This document shows, piece after piece, positions 1 through 11,000 of a stretch of 64,000 nucleotides of DNA; the first letter of the stretch is position 1; every line of letters starts with the position of its first letter. The notes under the pieces were generated by a model. The model was given only the letters and a program-made list of their open reading frames with translations, had not been told where the DNA came from and searched no databases. The stretch lies in contig OZ243944.1 in assembly GCA_965214295.1 (NCBI GenBank), positions 2,108,001-2,172,000 on the forward strand. Direction: 5' to 3'. A program made the position numbers and the translations under genes. This DNA is from JAJDUF01 sp965214295 (GTDB lineage Bacteria; Chloroflexota; UBA11872; UBA12225; JAJDUF01).

Positions 1-2
1 TG

Positions 3-659
3 CATATAGCAGAGGCAACCGACATTCGGGTGATCCGTGTCCGCCAATCTCAGGAACACCACCAAGAAAATGTGCCTTTCGAGTATGTCCGCCGAGACGA
101 CCCCACTCTGCCGCTGGGTCTGCGGCGCCAGATGCAGGTCGGATCGCCGGGTATCCTCGTCCGCCGGATAGAGACACACACCGAGGATGGTGAGGTTGTG
201 TCCAGAAAGATCGCTGAGGATCTCATGGTGGACTTGCCCCGTGCGGATGTGGTGGCCTACGGTACCAAGAGACTCTCCGGGCCATTGGCGAGCCTGAAAG
301 ACGCTACCCGTCTTGTGCCCGGCTACAACGCAGTGGCCTCCGACACCCTCGCGGTGCGCCGTGTCCTGCACGTAGTGGCCACCGGGTACGAGGCCGGTCC
401 CCGGAGCACTGGAAAGCAGCCGGGGCATCAGTGGTATGGAGTCACGTCAATAGGTTGGCCGGCCAAGCCGGGTATCATCGCCGTTGACCCGCACATCATT
501 CCGTATCAGACGCGCCTTTATGTCCCCGGGTACGGCTTTGGTATTGCCGGAGATACCGGGTCCGCTATCGTCGGCCACCGGATTGATCTGTTCTACGGCA
601 CCGAGCAAGAGGCCGTGCGTTGGGGCCGGCGCAACCTCCCGGTGTATATCCTGGAATAG
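3..659 (+). CDS. G5-3D domain cell-wall protein (5' end cut by window)
   Basis: The frame is open to the left window edge, so the true start lies outside; a GTG at 30 is only an internal candidate. The first ~85 residues look like a G5 domain (EDGEVVSRKI, then a Val/Tyr/Gly pattern). Residues ~113-208 (counted from the GTG) form a 3D domain: VVATGY, then AVDPHIIPYQTRLYVPGYG, then an AGDTG/IVGHRIDL segment with the conserved Asp residues and a closing GRR. This G5-3D pairing is known from YabE/Rpf-like secreted proteins that remodel peptidoglycan, and the 3D fold resembles MltA-type lytic transglycosylases. The signal peptide would be in the missing part. rsmA follows 43 bp later, an arrangement also seen with yabE homologues. 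Confidence 0.82.
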   Translation, partial: HIAEATDIRVIRVRQSQEHHQENVPFEYVRRDDPTLPLGLRRQMQVGSPGILVRRIETHTEDGEVVSRKIAEDLMVDLPRADVVAYGTKRLSGPLASLKDATRLVPGYNAVASDTLAVRRVLHVVATGYEAGPRSTGKQPGHQWYGVTSIGWPAKPGIIAVDPHIIPYQTRLYVPGYGFGIAGDTGSAIVGHRIDLFYGTEQEAVRWGRRNLPVYILE

Positions 660-702
660 TTATGCGTGACCGCCGACTACCCCTGCTATCCACACATACC
701 TC

Positions 703-1635
703 GTGACTAGACGCACCGCGGAACCACGCCGCCGCAAGCGCCGGAGCCGCCGAAGATCGCCGGCCTCGGCTTCCTACCGGCGACTCCCCCGGGCACTGGC
801 GGACGCCGACCTGAGTGATCCAGCTACCATCGGCGCACTCCTCTCGCAGTATGGCATCTGGCTCGACCGCGAGCAGAGTCAGCACCTGCTTGCGGAGCGC
901 AGCATTCTTGACCGTATTGTTGCTGCCGCGGCCCTGGGCCCCACCGACCGGGTGCTTGAGATTGGCGCCGGCATTGGGACACTCACCCGTGAGCTTGTCG
1001 CCCGCGCCGGGGAAGTTATCGCGGTTGAGATTGACGAGCGCTTGATAGAGGTGTTAACGGCCACCTGCCCGGCGGCCAATCTGCGCGTCATCCATCAGAA
1101 CATCCTGACGCTCGACATTGAGCAGTACTTTGGCGCACGATCCTACCGGCTTGTTGCGAACCTGCCCTATAGCGTTGCAACGCCGGCAATCTTGCAACTG
1201 CTGGCGGCGAGTCATCCCCCGGAAGATATGCTGGTGATGGTCCAGCGCGAAGTCGGCGAACGCTTGGCGGCTCGACCGGGCCGGATGAGTCTGCTGTCGG
1301 TCAAGGCCCAGCTCGCTGCCGCTGTCGAGCTTGTCGCCCACGTACCGCCCGAGGCCTTCTTCCCACCGCCCAAGGTCGCTGGCGCGATGGTCCGCCTGGT
1401 GCCGCGACGGACCCCGCCGGCGCCGCTCCGGCCCACCGCAGCGCGTTTCTGGCAGACGGTCGAGGCCGGCTTTGCCAACCGGCGTAAACAACTGCACAAT
1501 GCCTTAGGCGCCCTCGGCGTGGGGGCAGCACGTATTCATGCGGCTCTGGCAGCGGCCGGCATTGACCCGGCGCAGCGAGCGCAGACGCTTACGCTGGACG
1601 ACTGGAATCGCCTCTCCGCCGCCCTCTGGGGGTGA
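703..1635 (+). CDS. rsmA: 16S rRNA (adenine(1518)-N(6)/adenine(1519)-N(6))-dimethyltransferase RsmA
   Basis: Dimethylates two adjacent adenines in helix 45 of 16S rRNA during late 30S assembly, using SAM. Motif I (VLEIGAGIGTLT, residues 84-95), the acidic motif II (AVEID) and the catalytic NLPY (153-156) are intact. The C-terminal domain carries the PPEAFFPPPKV segment typical of KsgA. At 310 residues it is ~35 longer than usual because of a very basic N-terminal tail (residues 1-27) before the family's conserved start. The start used is GTG; no strong Shine-Dalgarno is visible, so a later start that trims the basic tail is possible. Probably co-transcribed with the upstream G5-3D gene. Confidence 0.95.
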   Translation: MTRRTAEPRRRKRRSRRRSPASASYRRLPRALADADLSDPATIGALLSQYGIWLDREQSQHLLAERSILDRIVAAAALGPTDRVLEIGAGIGTLTRELVARAGEVIAVEIDERLIEVLTATCPAANLRVIHQNILTLDIEQYFGARSYRLVANLPYSVATPAILQLLAASHPPEDMLVMVQREVGERLAARPGRMSLLSVKAQLAAAVELVAHVPPEAFFPPPKVAGAMVRLVPRRTPPAPLRPTAARFWQTVEAGFANRRKQLHNALGALGVGAARIHAALAAAGIDPAQRAQTLTLDDWNRLSAALWG

Positions 1636-1752
1636 GCTAGGGCGCGGTTGTCGTAGCGTCGCCGCAATGGTACAACCGAACATCGCGTTCGGGCCGCTGC
1701 CGAGCGGTACGACATCCACGTGAGTGGCCCGGCGGAAAGGTAAGGAGCATAG

Positions 1753-2169
1753 ATGAGCAAGCCATGTATTGTTCGTCCCAACGAGCAGGAGCCGGTTGAC
1801 CGCGGTGCCGGCCTCGAATCGTATCCTCTGCTCGGCGCCCGCACCGGTGCGGTGGGCATAAGCAACGGTATCACCGTCTTCGAGCCTGGCGCGGCGGTGC
1901 CCCTGCACACGCACAATGTCGAAGAGTCGATCACCATGCTGGAAGGGGAAGCAGTGTGCGAGGTGGACGGGGAGCAGTACACCGTGCGACCATACGACAC
2001 GGTCTACGCCCCCGCTGGAGTAGTGCATTGTTTTCGCAACGAGAGCGGCGAGATGATGCGCTTCCTCTGGTGCTACGGCGGCACTCGCGTCACTCGTACC
2101 TTCCTCGCCACCGGGGAAACGGTGCCACACCTCTCCGAGGAAGACCGCCTCAGCATGAGCGGCGAGTAA
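1753..2169 (+). CDS. small single-domain cupin protein
   Basis: A 138-residue single-domain beta-barrel cupin. Motif 1 is visible as PLHTHNVEESITMLEGEA and motif 2 as APAGVVHCFRNES, supplying the His/Glu metal ligands. An AAGGTAAGGAG ribosome site precedes the ATG by a few bases. The substrate cannot be read from sequence: such proteins may be sugar or amino-acid isomerases, dioxygenases or small-molecule sensors. Separated from rsmA by ~117 bp and transcribed in the same direction. Confidence 0.85.
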   Translation: MSKPCIVRPNEQEPVDRGAGLESYPLLGARTGAVGISNGITVFEPGAAVPLHTHNVEESITMLEGEAVCEVDGEQYTVRPYDTVYAPAGVVHCFRNESGEMMRFLWCYGGTRVTRTFLATGETVPHLSEEDRLSMSGE

Positions 2170-2244
2170 TCACGGCACAGTCCCGCGCCCGGTATCCATG
2201 AGCAACGCGGTTTCAGCGTACTCGGTGGTTTCGCCGGGGCTTGG

Positions 2245-4707
2245 TTACGGCGTGCTGGTCGGCCGCCGGAACAGCGCGTCGGCGTCGGCATCCAGTGTGA
2301 CGGTTGGGGTAGTCTCATCGCGGTCGAAGCGGATGATCCGCAAACCGACGAGCAGGAACAGCACAAAGAAGAGTAGGGCTGCTGCATACGAGCACCAGAC
2401 CAGGCTCATTTGGAGCGCCAGCACCATTCCGAGCGCCGAGCCAAGCACGAGGCACCCGCCTAGCGTACCCCATAGCACCGGCACAACCGCATCCTGGCCC
2501 GTCGCACCGGCGAGACGGACCAGACCGGGCAAAGCAATGTGGGATGCAAAGCCGACGGGAGCCACGAGCGCCAACGCGACTGCCAGTTGCACCGGCGCCG
2601 CTTGACCGGCGAGCGACGTGGCCAACAGCGGCAATACTTCCCGGCTCGTCACGAGGAGCAGGCCAGCGACTAGCGCAGCCCAGCCGATGAGTAAGCGTGC
2701 CGTTGCCAACTGGATTCGCTGGATCACGGCCGCTGCCAGCGCGCCGCCCAACAGGAGGCTTCCCATCCCTAGCGTGCTGGCCGCTCCCGTTCCCCCTAGG
2801 AGCGGTGCCAGCCGGTGGAGTAATGGCGGACCGGCGAGCGCCGCCCCGAGCGCTGCACAACCGACAAAGACCACCAGACGCCACGGCGTACCCTCGCTGA
2901 GATCGTCGTCCAGTGGTTGAGTTGACGGTGGGCTATCGAGGGCCGGTGGCACGGGCGGCTCGCGGAGAACGCCGAGGGCAATGGCGAGCACGATGCCGAC
3001 GGCCACCAGCATGATGACATAGTGCCCCGGTACACGCTTACTGAATTCGTAGAAGAAGGGATGGTCGTCGGTAGGTGGTTGTACGTTGAAGGGCGCAGCA
3101 GCCGAGACCGCCGTGTGGTCAATGGCGTAGGTGCCTAGTGGCGACGCGCCTTCCAGAAAGGGCATGAAGAGCACGGTGTAGATGGGACGCTCGGCAAGAG
3201 CCTGCGTGAGCACATCCACGTCGCCCGCGTCGTGCGAGATTCTGCGGATGACGAGCACCGGCTGCATGATTGAGCGACCGCCGTCGGCAGCATTGTCGGT
3301 GCGTACCAGCGCTACCATATGCCGCACTGCTTCGAGCGGTGTTTCCCCCTGGGCGAGGAAGATGGCAAAGGCGATCCCAAAGGCCCGAAAGAGGTCGTGC
3401 TCGCCCGTCAGTTGAAGCACCAAGCGCCCCTCCGGCTGGAGGTGATTGAGGTAGGACGAGAACGCCTCGGCGGTGAGCAGCGAGGCGCCTGCCGTGGCGC
3501 GCCCGCCCAATTGCGCGGCGCCAGCGCTGGGGACAACCAGGAAGATGACATCGTAGCGGGACTGTGACGCCTGGAGATACGTGCGTGGGTCCTGCACTAC
3601 GAGGCGTATCCGCGTCCGTCCCCCGCTCAACGGCGGCAACTGACGTAGCGCGTCGGCTCGTCCGGGATCGCTCTCCAGAACGGTGATCTCGTTTGCGCCA
3701 CCGAGCACTGCGAACATGGCTGCTTGGATCGCGCCTGTCCCCAGCGCCAATACGCGGTCGTGGCTCCCCGGTAGAACGAAGGGTGCAAACCCAACGAGGT
3801 CCCGGAGTTGCTCGGCGGCCGACAGGTCTTGGTCGGGGAGGATCGAGACTGGCGCGGCGGCGTCTTCATAGAGCCACTGTTGACGCGCGTCGTCCGGCGA
3901 CTGCGTGACATCGGTCCGCGCGAAGGCGTTCCATGTCGAGGTGAGGACTCGCTCCGCTTCCTCCTGCGCCTGCACCTGCTGGAAGAGCGTCTTCGACACG
4001 CCGACATCGCCGGGATGGAACGCGAGGCTGCCCGGAGCGACCAGGGCGAGGCCCCCCAGCAGCACGGCCACCAAGCTCGCCCCTCCGACCAGGGCGACGC
4101 GGGGAGGTATCGCCCATTCTGGGTCATCGTCCGGTCCCCGCCAAGTGGCTGCCTCACGCACAGCGAGGGTCAAGAGGATGACGGCGGCGATGCCCGGGAA
4201 GCCGGTAGCCAACGCAATCCCCCGCGACCAGCTCAAGAGGTTCAGCGTCGGAGCATAGCCGAGCGCGGCGATACCGGCGCCGAGCAGGTAACCACCGATG
4301 ATGAAACCGGCCAGTAGGGCGCCGCGGCGGAGGATCATGCTCATCGCGCCGCCAAGTGCCGTAAAAGGCACCAGAAAGCCTAGTCCCAGTACCAGCAGCG
4401 AGACGGAAGGAAAGCCCGTCACGGCGCTGCCGGCGAGAATGAGCAGCGCCACGCTGGCCGCGGCGCTCGCCGCCGCCCATGATGCAGTCCACCACGGCGC
4501 ACTCCAAACATAGCGGCGGCCTAGGAAGCCGCCAATGCCCAGCCCCAACGTGACCAGACTAATCAAGGGGAACACCAGCCACGCCGGGTACAGATACGAG
4601 TACAGCCGGACGAGCGACAGCTCTAGCCAGACGGTCGTGGCGCCCAGGCAGGCGGCCGCCAGTGGGCCTAACCAGCGTTCTGCCGGTGTCATCGGGAGGG
4701 TACGCAT
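2245..4707 (-). CDS. multi-pass membrane protein with spermidine-synthase-like domain
   Basis: About 820 residues from the chosen ATG (MRTLPMTPAERW); the frame runs open another 39 codons upstream, but that stretch lacks protein character. The N-terminal third has ~6-7 hydrophobic helices. A Rossmann methyltransferase-like domain follows (RVLALGTGAIQAAMFAVLG; then VLESDPGRADALRQLP; then VVQDPRTYL; then YDVIFLVVPSAGAA), as in polyamine aminopropyltransferases. The C-terminal third again has several transmembrane segments. Such membrane-fused spermidine-synthase-like proteins are common in Chloroflexota and Deltaproteobacteria, but their substrate is unknown, and aminopropyl transfer should not be assumed. 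The gene is convergent with the cupin gene. Confidence 0.75.
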   Translation of the reverse strand: MRTLPMTPAERWLGPLAAACLGATTVWLELSLVRLYSYLYPAWLVFPLISLVTLGLGIGGFLGRRYVWSAPWWTASWAAASAAASVALLILAGSAVTGFPSVSLLVLGLGFLVPFTALGGAMSMILRRGALLAGFIIGGYLLGAGIAALGYAPTLNLLSWSRGIALATGFPGIAAVILLTLAVREAATWRGPDDDPEWAIPPRVALVGGASLVAVLLGGLALVAPGSLAFHPGDVGVSKTLFQQVQAQEEAERVLTSTWNAFARTDVTQSPDDARQQWLYEDAAAPVSILPDQDLSAAEQLRDLVGFAPFVLPGSHDRVLALGTGAIQAAMFAVLGGANEITVLESDPGRADALRQLPPLSGGRTRIRLVVQDPRTYLQASQSRYDVIFLVVPSAGAAQLGGRATAGASLLTAEAFSSYLNHLQPEGRLVLQLTGEHDLFRAFGIAFAIFLAQGETPLEAVRHMVALVRTDNAADGGRSIMQPVLVIRRISHDAGDVDVLTQALAERPIYTVLFMPFLEGASPLGTYAIDHTAVSAAAPFNVQPPTDDHPFFYEFSKRVPGHYVIMLVAVGIVLAIALGVLREPPVPPALDSPPSTQPLDDDLSEGTPWRLVVFVGCAALGAALAGPPLLHRLAPLLGGTGAASTLGMGSLLLGGALAAAVIQRIQLATARLLIGWAALVAGLLLVTSREVLPLLATSLAGQAAPVQLAVALALVAPVGFASHIALPGLVRLAGATGQDAVVPVLWGTLGGCLVLGSALGMVLALQMSLVWCSYAAALLFFVLFLLVGLRIIRFDRDETTPTVTLDADADALFRRPTSTP

Positions 4708-4778
4708 AGAGGCACAGTATATCGGCACGAGGCGCGCCGCGTCCTTGGCACTCGGCGTAGTGCAGAACGGGATATAGC

Positions 4779-4918
4779 TCAGAGCCTGTGTGAACTGATG
4801 CCCAGTGGGATACCCTGGCGCCATTGCTCCCGCCGGCCAAGCCCGGCGGCCGACCGCGAACCGTGGCGCTGCGGGAGGTGTTCAACGGCATTCTGTACGT
4901 CCTGCAGAGTGGATGCCC
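4779..4918 (+). mobile_element. remnant of the 5' end of an IS5-family element
   Basis: The stretch begins with AGAGCCTGTGTGA, the same terminal sequence as the IS5-type element at 38332-39145. It continues with a decayed start of the transposase reading LAPLLPPAKPGGRPRT in one frame and REVFNGILYVLQSGC after it. The rest of the transposase and the other inverted repeat are absent. It lies in the ~350-bp gap before the RHS gene, where I see nothing else definite. Confidence 0.75.
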
Positions 4919-5053
4919 CTGAAGGCTGCTGCTGGGCAGCCTACCGCAGCACACGACTCTGAGAATGCGATTGCTCTGGCTGGGACCGGCCCACCGCTTG
5001 ACATACCACCCTCACTCCACGTAGACTGTCCCGGCCGCTGAAAGAGCAGCCAG

Positions 5054-8000
5054 ATGCCGTGGGGCCACCGATCCGAGGCACCAGGGGGAGCAGTGGCTAA
5101 CTGGCCGGGATGGGTGACCGGTGGGAGCCGGGTGGGGGCCCCGCTTCTTGCCTTGATGCTCTGCGCGGTACTGCTCGCCATTATCCTGCCCGTAACGGTC
5201 AGCGCGACCACCACCCCGGCCCCGGCCCGTCTGACCACGTCGGACACGGCCACCACGACCCCGGCCCTCCTGACGCCGACGGCCAATGCCTCACCGACGG
5301 GCACGGCCGCCCCGATAGCGACCACGACCGCTGCGGTCTTGTCTCCGCCGGCGACGGCCATTCCGACAGCGACAATGGCCGTGGGCCCGACAGCCACGGC
5401 GACCGTGGCCCCGACAACGGTGAGGGCGCCGCCGCCGGCGACCACCACCCCGGCCCCGGCGGGGTCAGCCGGCCCGATCGGGGGCTTTGGGGCACTCCCC
5501 CCGCCCCTAGGCGAGCACCGCGCGGTGACGCTCGATGGCAGCCAGGGCGGCACACTGGTCTCCGATGACGGGAGCCTCACCCTACGTATTCCCCCGGGGG
5601 CGGTCGAGGGCCCTGTCCACTTCAGCATCCAGCGACGCGCCGTGCCCGGGGTGGGCTCGACCGGGGGCACGGGGGCCGCCGTGCCCGGTGAAGGAGCAGC
5701 GGGCCTCCTGGACGGCAGCGGGCCGGGGGTGGGGCCGACGGAACGCACGGATAGCACCATCCCGGCCGGCGTGGTGGGGGTCCCCCACGCCTTCTTCTGG
5801 GTGGACCTGCGGGCGGCGGCCGTGGTTATGGCGACCACGACTGCTACGGGCCTGCCCCCGACCGGGACCACGACCACCACCCCGACGCCGACGGCCACGG
5901 CCACGGCCACGCCGATCACGACTGTCGTCCCGACGACGGTGACCCCGACCGCGACGGTGTCCCCGACGACAGTGAGCGCGACGGCGACGGGCACCGTCAC
6001 GCCGACAGTGACGATCACCCCACCCCCGACCGCCACGGCCACGTTGCCGGTACCCGCCACCGCTGTCTCCACCGCCACGCCAACCACGGCGACGACCACC
6101 GCGGCGGTCTTGCCCGCGACCGCCAGGGCCACGGCACCTGGGACCAGTGCGGTGGCGGTCGCTGCCCGCCAAGGCAGTACGCTAATCTCCGCTGACGGTC
6201 GCCGCGCCCTGCGCCTCTCCCCAGGAGCTACCGGTGGCCAGGTCCGTTTCAGCCTCCAACGGCGCGCCGTGTCCAGGGTAAGGGCCTCCGGGAGCACGGC
6301 GACGACGACCGCCACTGCTCTCCCCCCAACGCCGACCGCGACCATGACCGATACTCCCGTTCCGACCGCCACACCCACGGCAACGGCGACCGCCACTCCG
6401 GCCCCGACGTCCCAGCCCACGGCGACGCCGACCGCGACCATGACCGATACTCCCGTTCCGACCGCCACACCCACGGCAACGGCGACCGCCACTCCGGCCC
6501 CGACGTCCCAGCCCACGGCGACGCCGACCCCGACACCCACCCCGGCTCCGACCGCGACCATGACCACCACCCCGACGCCGATGGTCCCGGCGACCGTTAC
6601 CCCAACCCCGGAAGCGACGGCCACGGCCGCGCTGACGGTGACGGCCACCCCGACCGGCACAGCAACCACAACCGTTGCTACCCTAACCCCGACGGCCACG
6701 GCCACCCCGACCGGCACAGCAACCACGACCGTTGCCACCCTAACCCCGACGGTGACGGCCACCCCGACCGGCACAGCAACCACGACCGTTGCCACCCTAA
6801 CCCCGACGGCCACGGCCACCCCGACCGGCACGGCGACTACAACCGCTGCCACCTTGACCCCCACGGCCACCCCGACGGCCACGGCCACCCCGACCGGCAC
6901 AGCGACCACGACTACTACCACCCTGCCCCCCACGCCGCCCGCCGCTGGGGAGCCGGCGCTACACCAATTTGCCGTGCCCCTGACCCTCACTCTGCGGGTG
7001 CCCCCCGAGGTGCTGCAGGGCTTGCGGCGCGAGCACGGGCTGCTACCGGAGCATCTGGGCTGGTGGCAATACGATGAAGCGGCCCAGGTCTGGCGACGCC
7101 AGCCGGCGCGCTACGACCCGGCCACCGGGTTGCTGACCGTCCGACTGGAGCACTTTAGTCAAGGGGCCGCGGGAGCATCTCCGGATGGGGCACCATCCAC
7201 ACCGCCGTCCATGGCCAACTATGCTTCCGATCTGTTCACCGGCTGGCCGACGGCGGCCTATCCGCTGCCAGTGCCGCCCGGCATGGGGGGGCTAGCGCCG
7301 TCCGTGGGGCTGCGCTACTTCGGAGGCACGGTGGACCTGACCCAAAACATCCCGGCGCCGCCTACGGACCAGGCGAATTGGGTGGGGTATGGCTGGCAAC
7401 TGGGGCTAGGGGTCATCAAGCGGGATGAAAGCACGGGCAAGTACTCCCTACAGTTGAATGGGCAGTCCAGTGCGCTGATCGAGTCCGGCGGTCGCTACTA
7501 CACCGACCCGGAGCAGTTCCTGCGGATCGAGCGGATCGAGCATTCCGTGTCGTTGTCGGGAGGGCAGACGTGGCGAGCCAAATACTGGCGGGTCACTGAC
7601 CGGGACGGCACGCAGTACCGCTTCGGGTCTGAGTTGCCGACGTCGACCGGGGCGGGGCAGACGACCGGCTCGGTGCAGTGGCGGTACCACGAGCAGAAGC
7701 GGGATATCACGCACTACTATCTCGACCAGGTGACCGATGCGCGGGGCAACCGGTGGACGGTGAGCTACGACCTGGTGCTCGCCAGTATCCCGGGGGGGAA
7801 CTATGCGCGGGCGGTGTATCCGCGGGAAATTCGCTACACCCAGCACACCAGCAGCGCGGTAGTCGGGCAGCGGCGGGTGCTGTTCGAGCGGGACACGCGG
7901 GAGGTCGGGGGGATCAAGGACTACGAGACCGATGCGGAGTATGACGCGCGGGTGGGCACAGGCAAGGCGGCCGAGGCCCAGCGGTTCTTTGCCGAGCAGC

Positions 8001-11000
8001 GCTTGACGCGCATCTCCACCTGGGTACGGGAAAGCAGCAGCGCTTCCTGGCAAGAAGTGCGACGCTGGGACCTGGGGCATCAATACCCGGCCGCCAGTCA
8101 TACCGGGGCGGATATCTACAAGAACCGGCTCCTGCTGGCCAGCATCGCCCCGCGGGATGCCGGGGGCACTAACGCCCTGCCGACCACGACCTACGACTAT
8201 GACGGCGAGGGGCGCCTGACCCGAATCCGGAACGGCTATGGCGGGGAGGTCCACTACAGCTACGAACAATATCAGGCCGATGGCGATACGGACAGTGATT
8301 ATCGCTACAAGCGGGTGCGGACCCGCACCGTCGAGAGCGGGATGACCAACGGGGGGACGAGTCAGCCCGAACAGCACGTCACCACCTACACCTATGGGGA
8401 TGGCCAGACCCTCTACGGCGGGACGCCCGGCTATCCGTGGGTGGACGCGGTGGACGCGGTAGGCAAGACCAGACACTACTTCCACGCAGCCCATGACGCG
8501 CCACCGCCACGCACCAATCGTCCCGGGCTACGGGGACGCCCGACCAAGACCGAGACCTACCTGGCCGACGGCACGAAAGTCAATGTGCATAGCCAGACCT
8601 GGGACCTGCGTCGCGCCTTCATCGGCACGTTCAAGGCCTACCGATCGGGGCGGATTGACCTGGGCGGAGCCACCAACCACATCTATGTCCACCTCCATCC
8701 GAGCCGGGTGTGGAAGCGGGTCACGGGTCCGTCTGAATATGAGCGCTATGGGATTGCTGCCGACGAGTCGAACGTGGAGGAGGTTGCCGCGAGCGCGGGC
8801 GGGCGGTGGTTCGGCCAGCGGGGGTACATCCGCACTCCCGCCCTCGAAACGTTTCTGCGCTCGGACACTGCTACCGGCCTCGCGTACTACGCACCCGGCG
8901 GGGCCACTGCGGATGCCCGGAATGATCTCTGCCACTTGGCCCGTGCTGGGAACGTGTACCCGCTGAATGTGCATGGTGCGGCGCTGCTGCAGTCGTACAG
9001 TTGTCTGGAGCGTGACGACTCCAGCACGGCGACCACCTATAAATCGAGGCGGACGGACCTGGCCTGGGCCACCAACTACCTCTATGTCCGGTACCCGCCG
9101 AGTTGGGTGTGGAGGCGCGTCCGGGGTCCGTCTGAATATGAGCGCTATGGAATTGCTGTCGACGAGTCGAACGTGACGCATGTCGCCGAGCTTGAGGGCG
9201 GAAAGTGGTTCGGCCATTTTGGATACAACCCTGGTCCGGCGAACAACACGTATCTGCGCTCGGACAACCCTCCTACCGGCATCCACTCCGATCTGCTCAG
9301 GACCGGCATCGCGTCCCACCCGGCCAGCCAGCCCGGTTCCGCAGCCCGGGCAGACCTCTGCCGCTTGGCCGGCCCCGGAAAGATGTACCCACAGAACGTC
9401 CACGCCGCGGCGCTACTGACATTGTACGACTGTCTGGGGGACGGCGGCTCCGATGCAGTGTCGGACGAGGTGGCGCAGGCGGAGCGGCACATCGTGACAC
9501 TAGCCGCGGAGGAGTGGTGGTCCTCCGATCGGACCGGGAAGCAGGTGGTCCGCACCGAGTATGCCTACGACCAGTACGGCAACCAAGTGCGGGTGATCGA
9601 GCACGGTGACGTAGCGGCGAGCGATGACGAGCGCACCACAGTGCGCGAGTTCGTGCCGAACGAGAGCCACTGGCTGCTGAACCAGCCCTCGACCGAGACG
9701 GTGCATCGCGGGGTAGAGGCAGCGCCGAGCGCCAGCACGGCGCTGGTGGAGACGCGGATCAGCTACGATGGCCAAGCGCATGGGGTGGCGCCGACCCAGG
9801 GCTTACCTACCCGCGTCGAGCGGCGCTCCGCCCAGACGTCCACGCTGAAGACTGTCACGCTGACCCAGTATGACGCCTATGGTCAGCCCACCCGCGTCAC
9901 GCAGTTGGCCGATCCCGTCAACGGCAGCGAGAACGACAGCACCAACCCGGTGACGACCACGACCTACGACAGTATCTACCAGACCTTCCCGGCACAGGAA
10001 AGCGTCTGGTTAGCGCATAGCGGGGGCACCCCCACCAGCAGCCTCACGACTACCCGCACGTTTGATTTCGGCACGGGGCAGGTGACGAGCGTTACTGATC
10101 CCAATGGGGCCGTGACCAGCTACAAGTACGACACGTTCGGCCGGCTGACCAAGGTGATCCGGCCCGGCGACAGTGAGACCGTTCCTGCGGTGGCCTACGA
10201 ATACGCCTATGGCAGCGCCCCCAATCGGCTGCTGACGGTGGAGAAGGACGGGAGTGCGGACGGGGGCCGGCATACAGTGCAGTTCTACGATGGGCTGGGC
10301 CGGTTGATCGAGACCAAGACGGAGCTGGCGGACAACGTCAATAACCAGGGCCGTCATAGCGTGGTGCGTCGGCTGTACACGGACCGCGACCTGGTGGCGC
10401 AAGCGTATGTCCCGTGGGGCACCTCGGCTCAGAGCAGCAATGACTTCCTGACCAAGTTCGAGTATGTGGAGAAGCAGGCCGGCCAGCCGTCCACGCGCAC
10501 GACCTATGACGGCGCCGGGCGGATGACCCAGGTGATGGCCCCGGATGACTCGGTGACGACGACGGCCTATGGCGACGGCATGCACATCCTGACGGACGCC
10601 AATGGGCACCAACGACGCGAGCATACCGACGGCTACGGCCGGCTGCGTCAGGTGGACGAGGTACAGCCGGGTGGCACGGCGCTGGCCTTCGATGGCACTG
10701 ACGACAGCGCCACCGTCCCACTGGACCTGAGCGACACCAGCACGCTGACCCTGGACTTCTGGGTCAAGAGTCCCCGCACCACCGTCAACTATGGCGCGCT
10801 CCTAGAATTTTGGGCCGGCGATACAGATAAGTCGTGGTCCATCTGGCTGCTGCCGAATAACGCGCAGTATTTCAACGTCACGATGGGGACAGGTTACACC
10901 ATCAGTAGCTACCAGCATAACTATTACGGCGTGCTCACTACAGCCTGGCAGCATCTAGTAGTCATCCTGCAGCGCGGCCCGACGACGACGATTACAGTCT

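Noticed and set aside
4882..6990. 702-codon minus-strand frame rich in Val/Gly/Ala
   Set aside because: Antisense of the Thr/Pro-rich stalk of the RHS gene; low-complexity codon bias keeps the opposite strand open.
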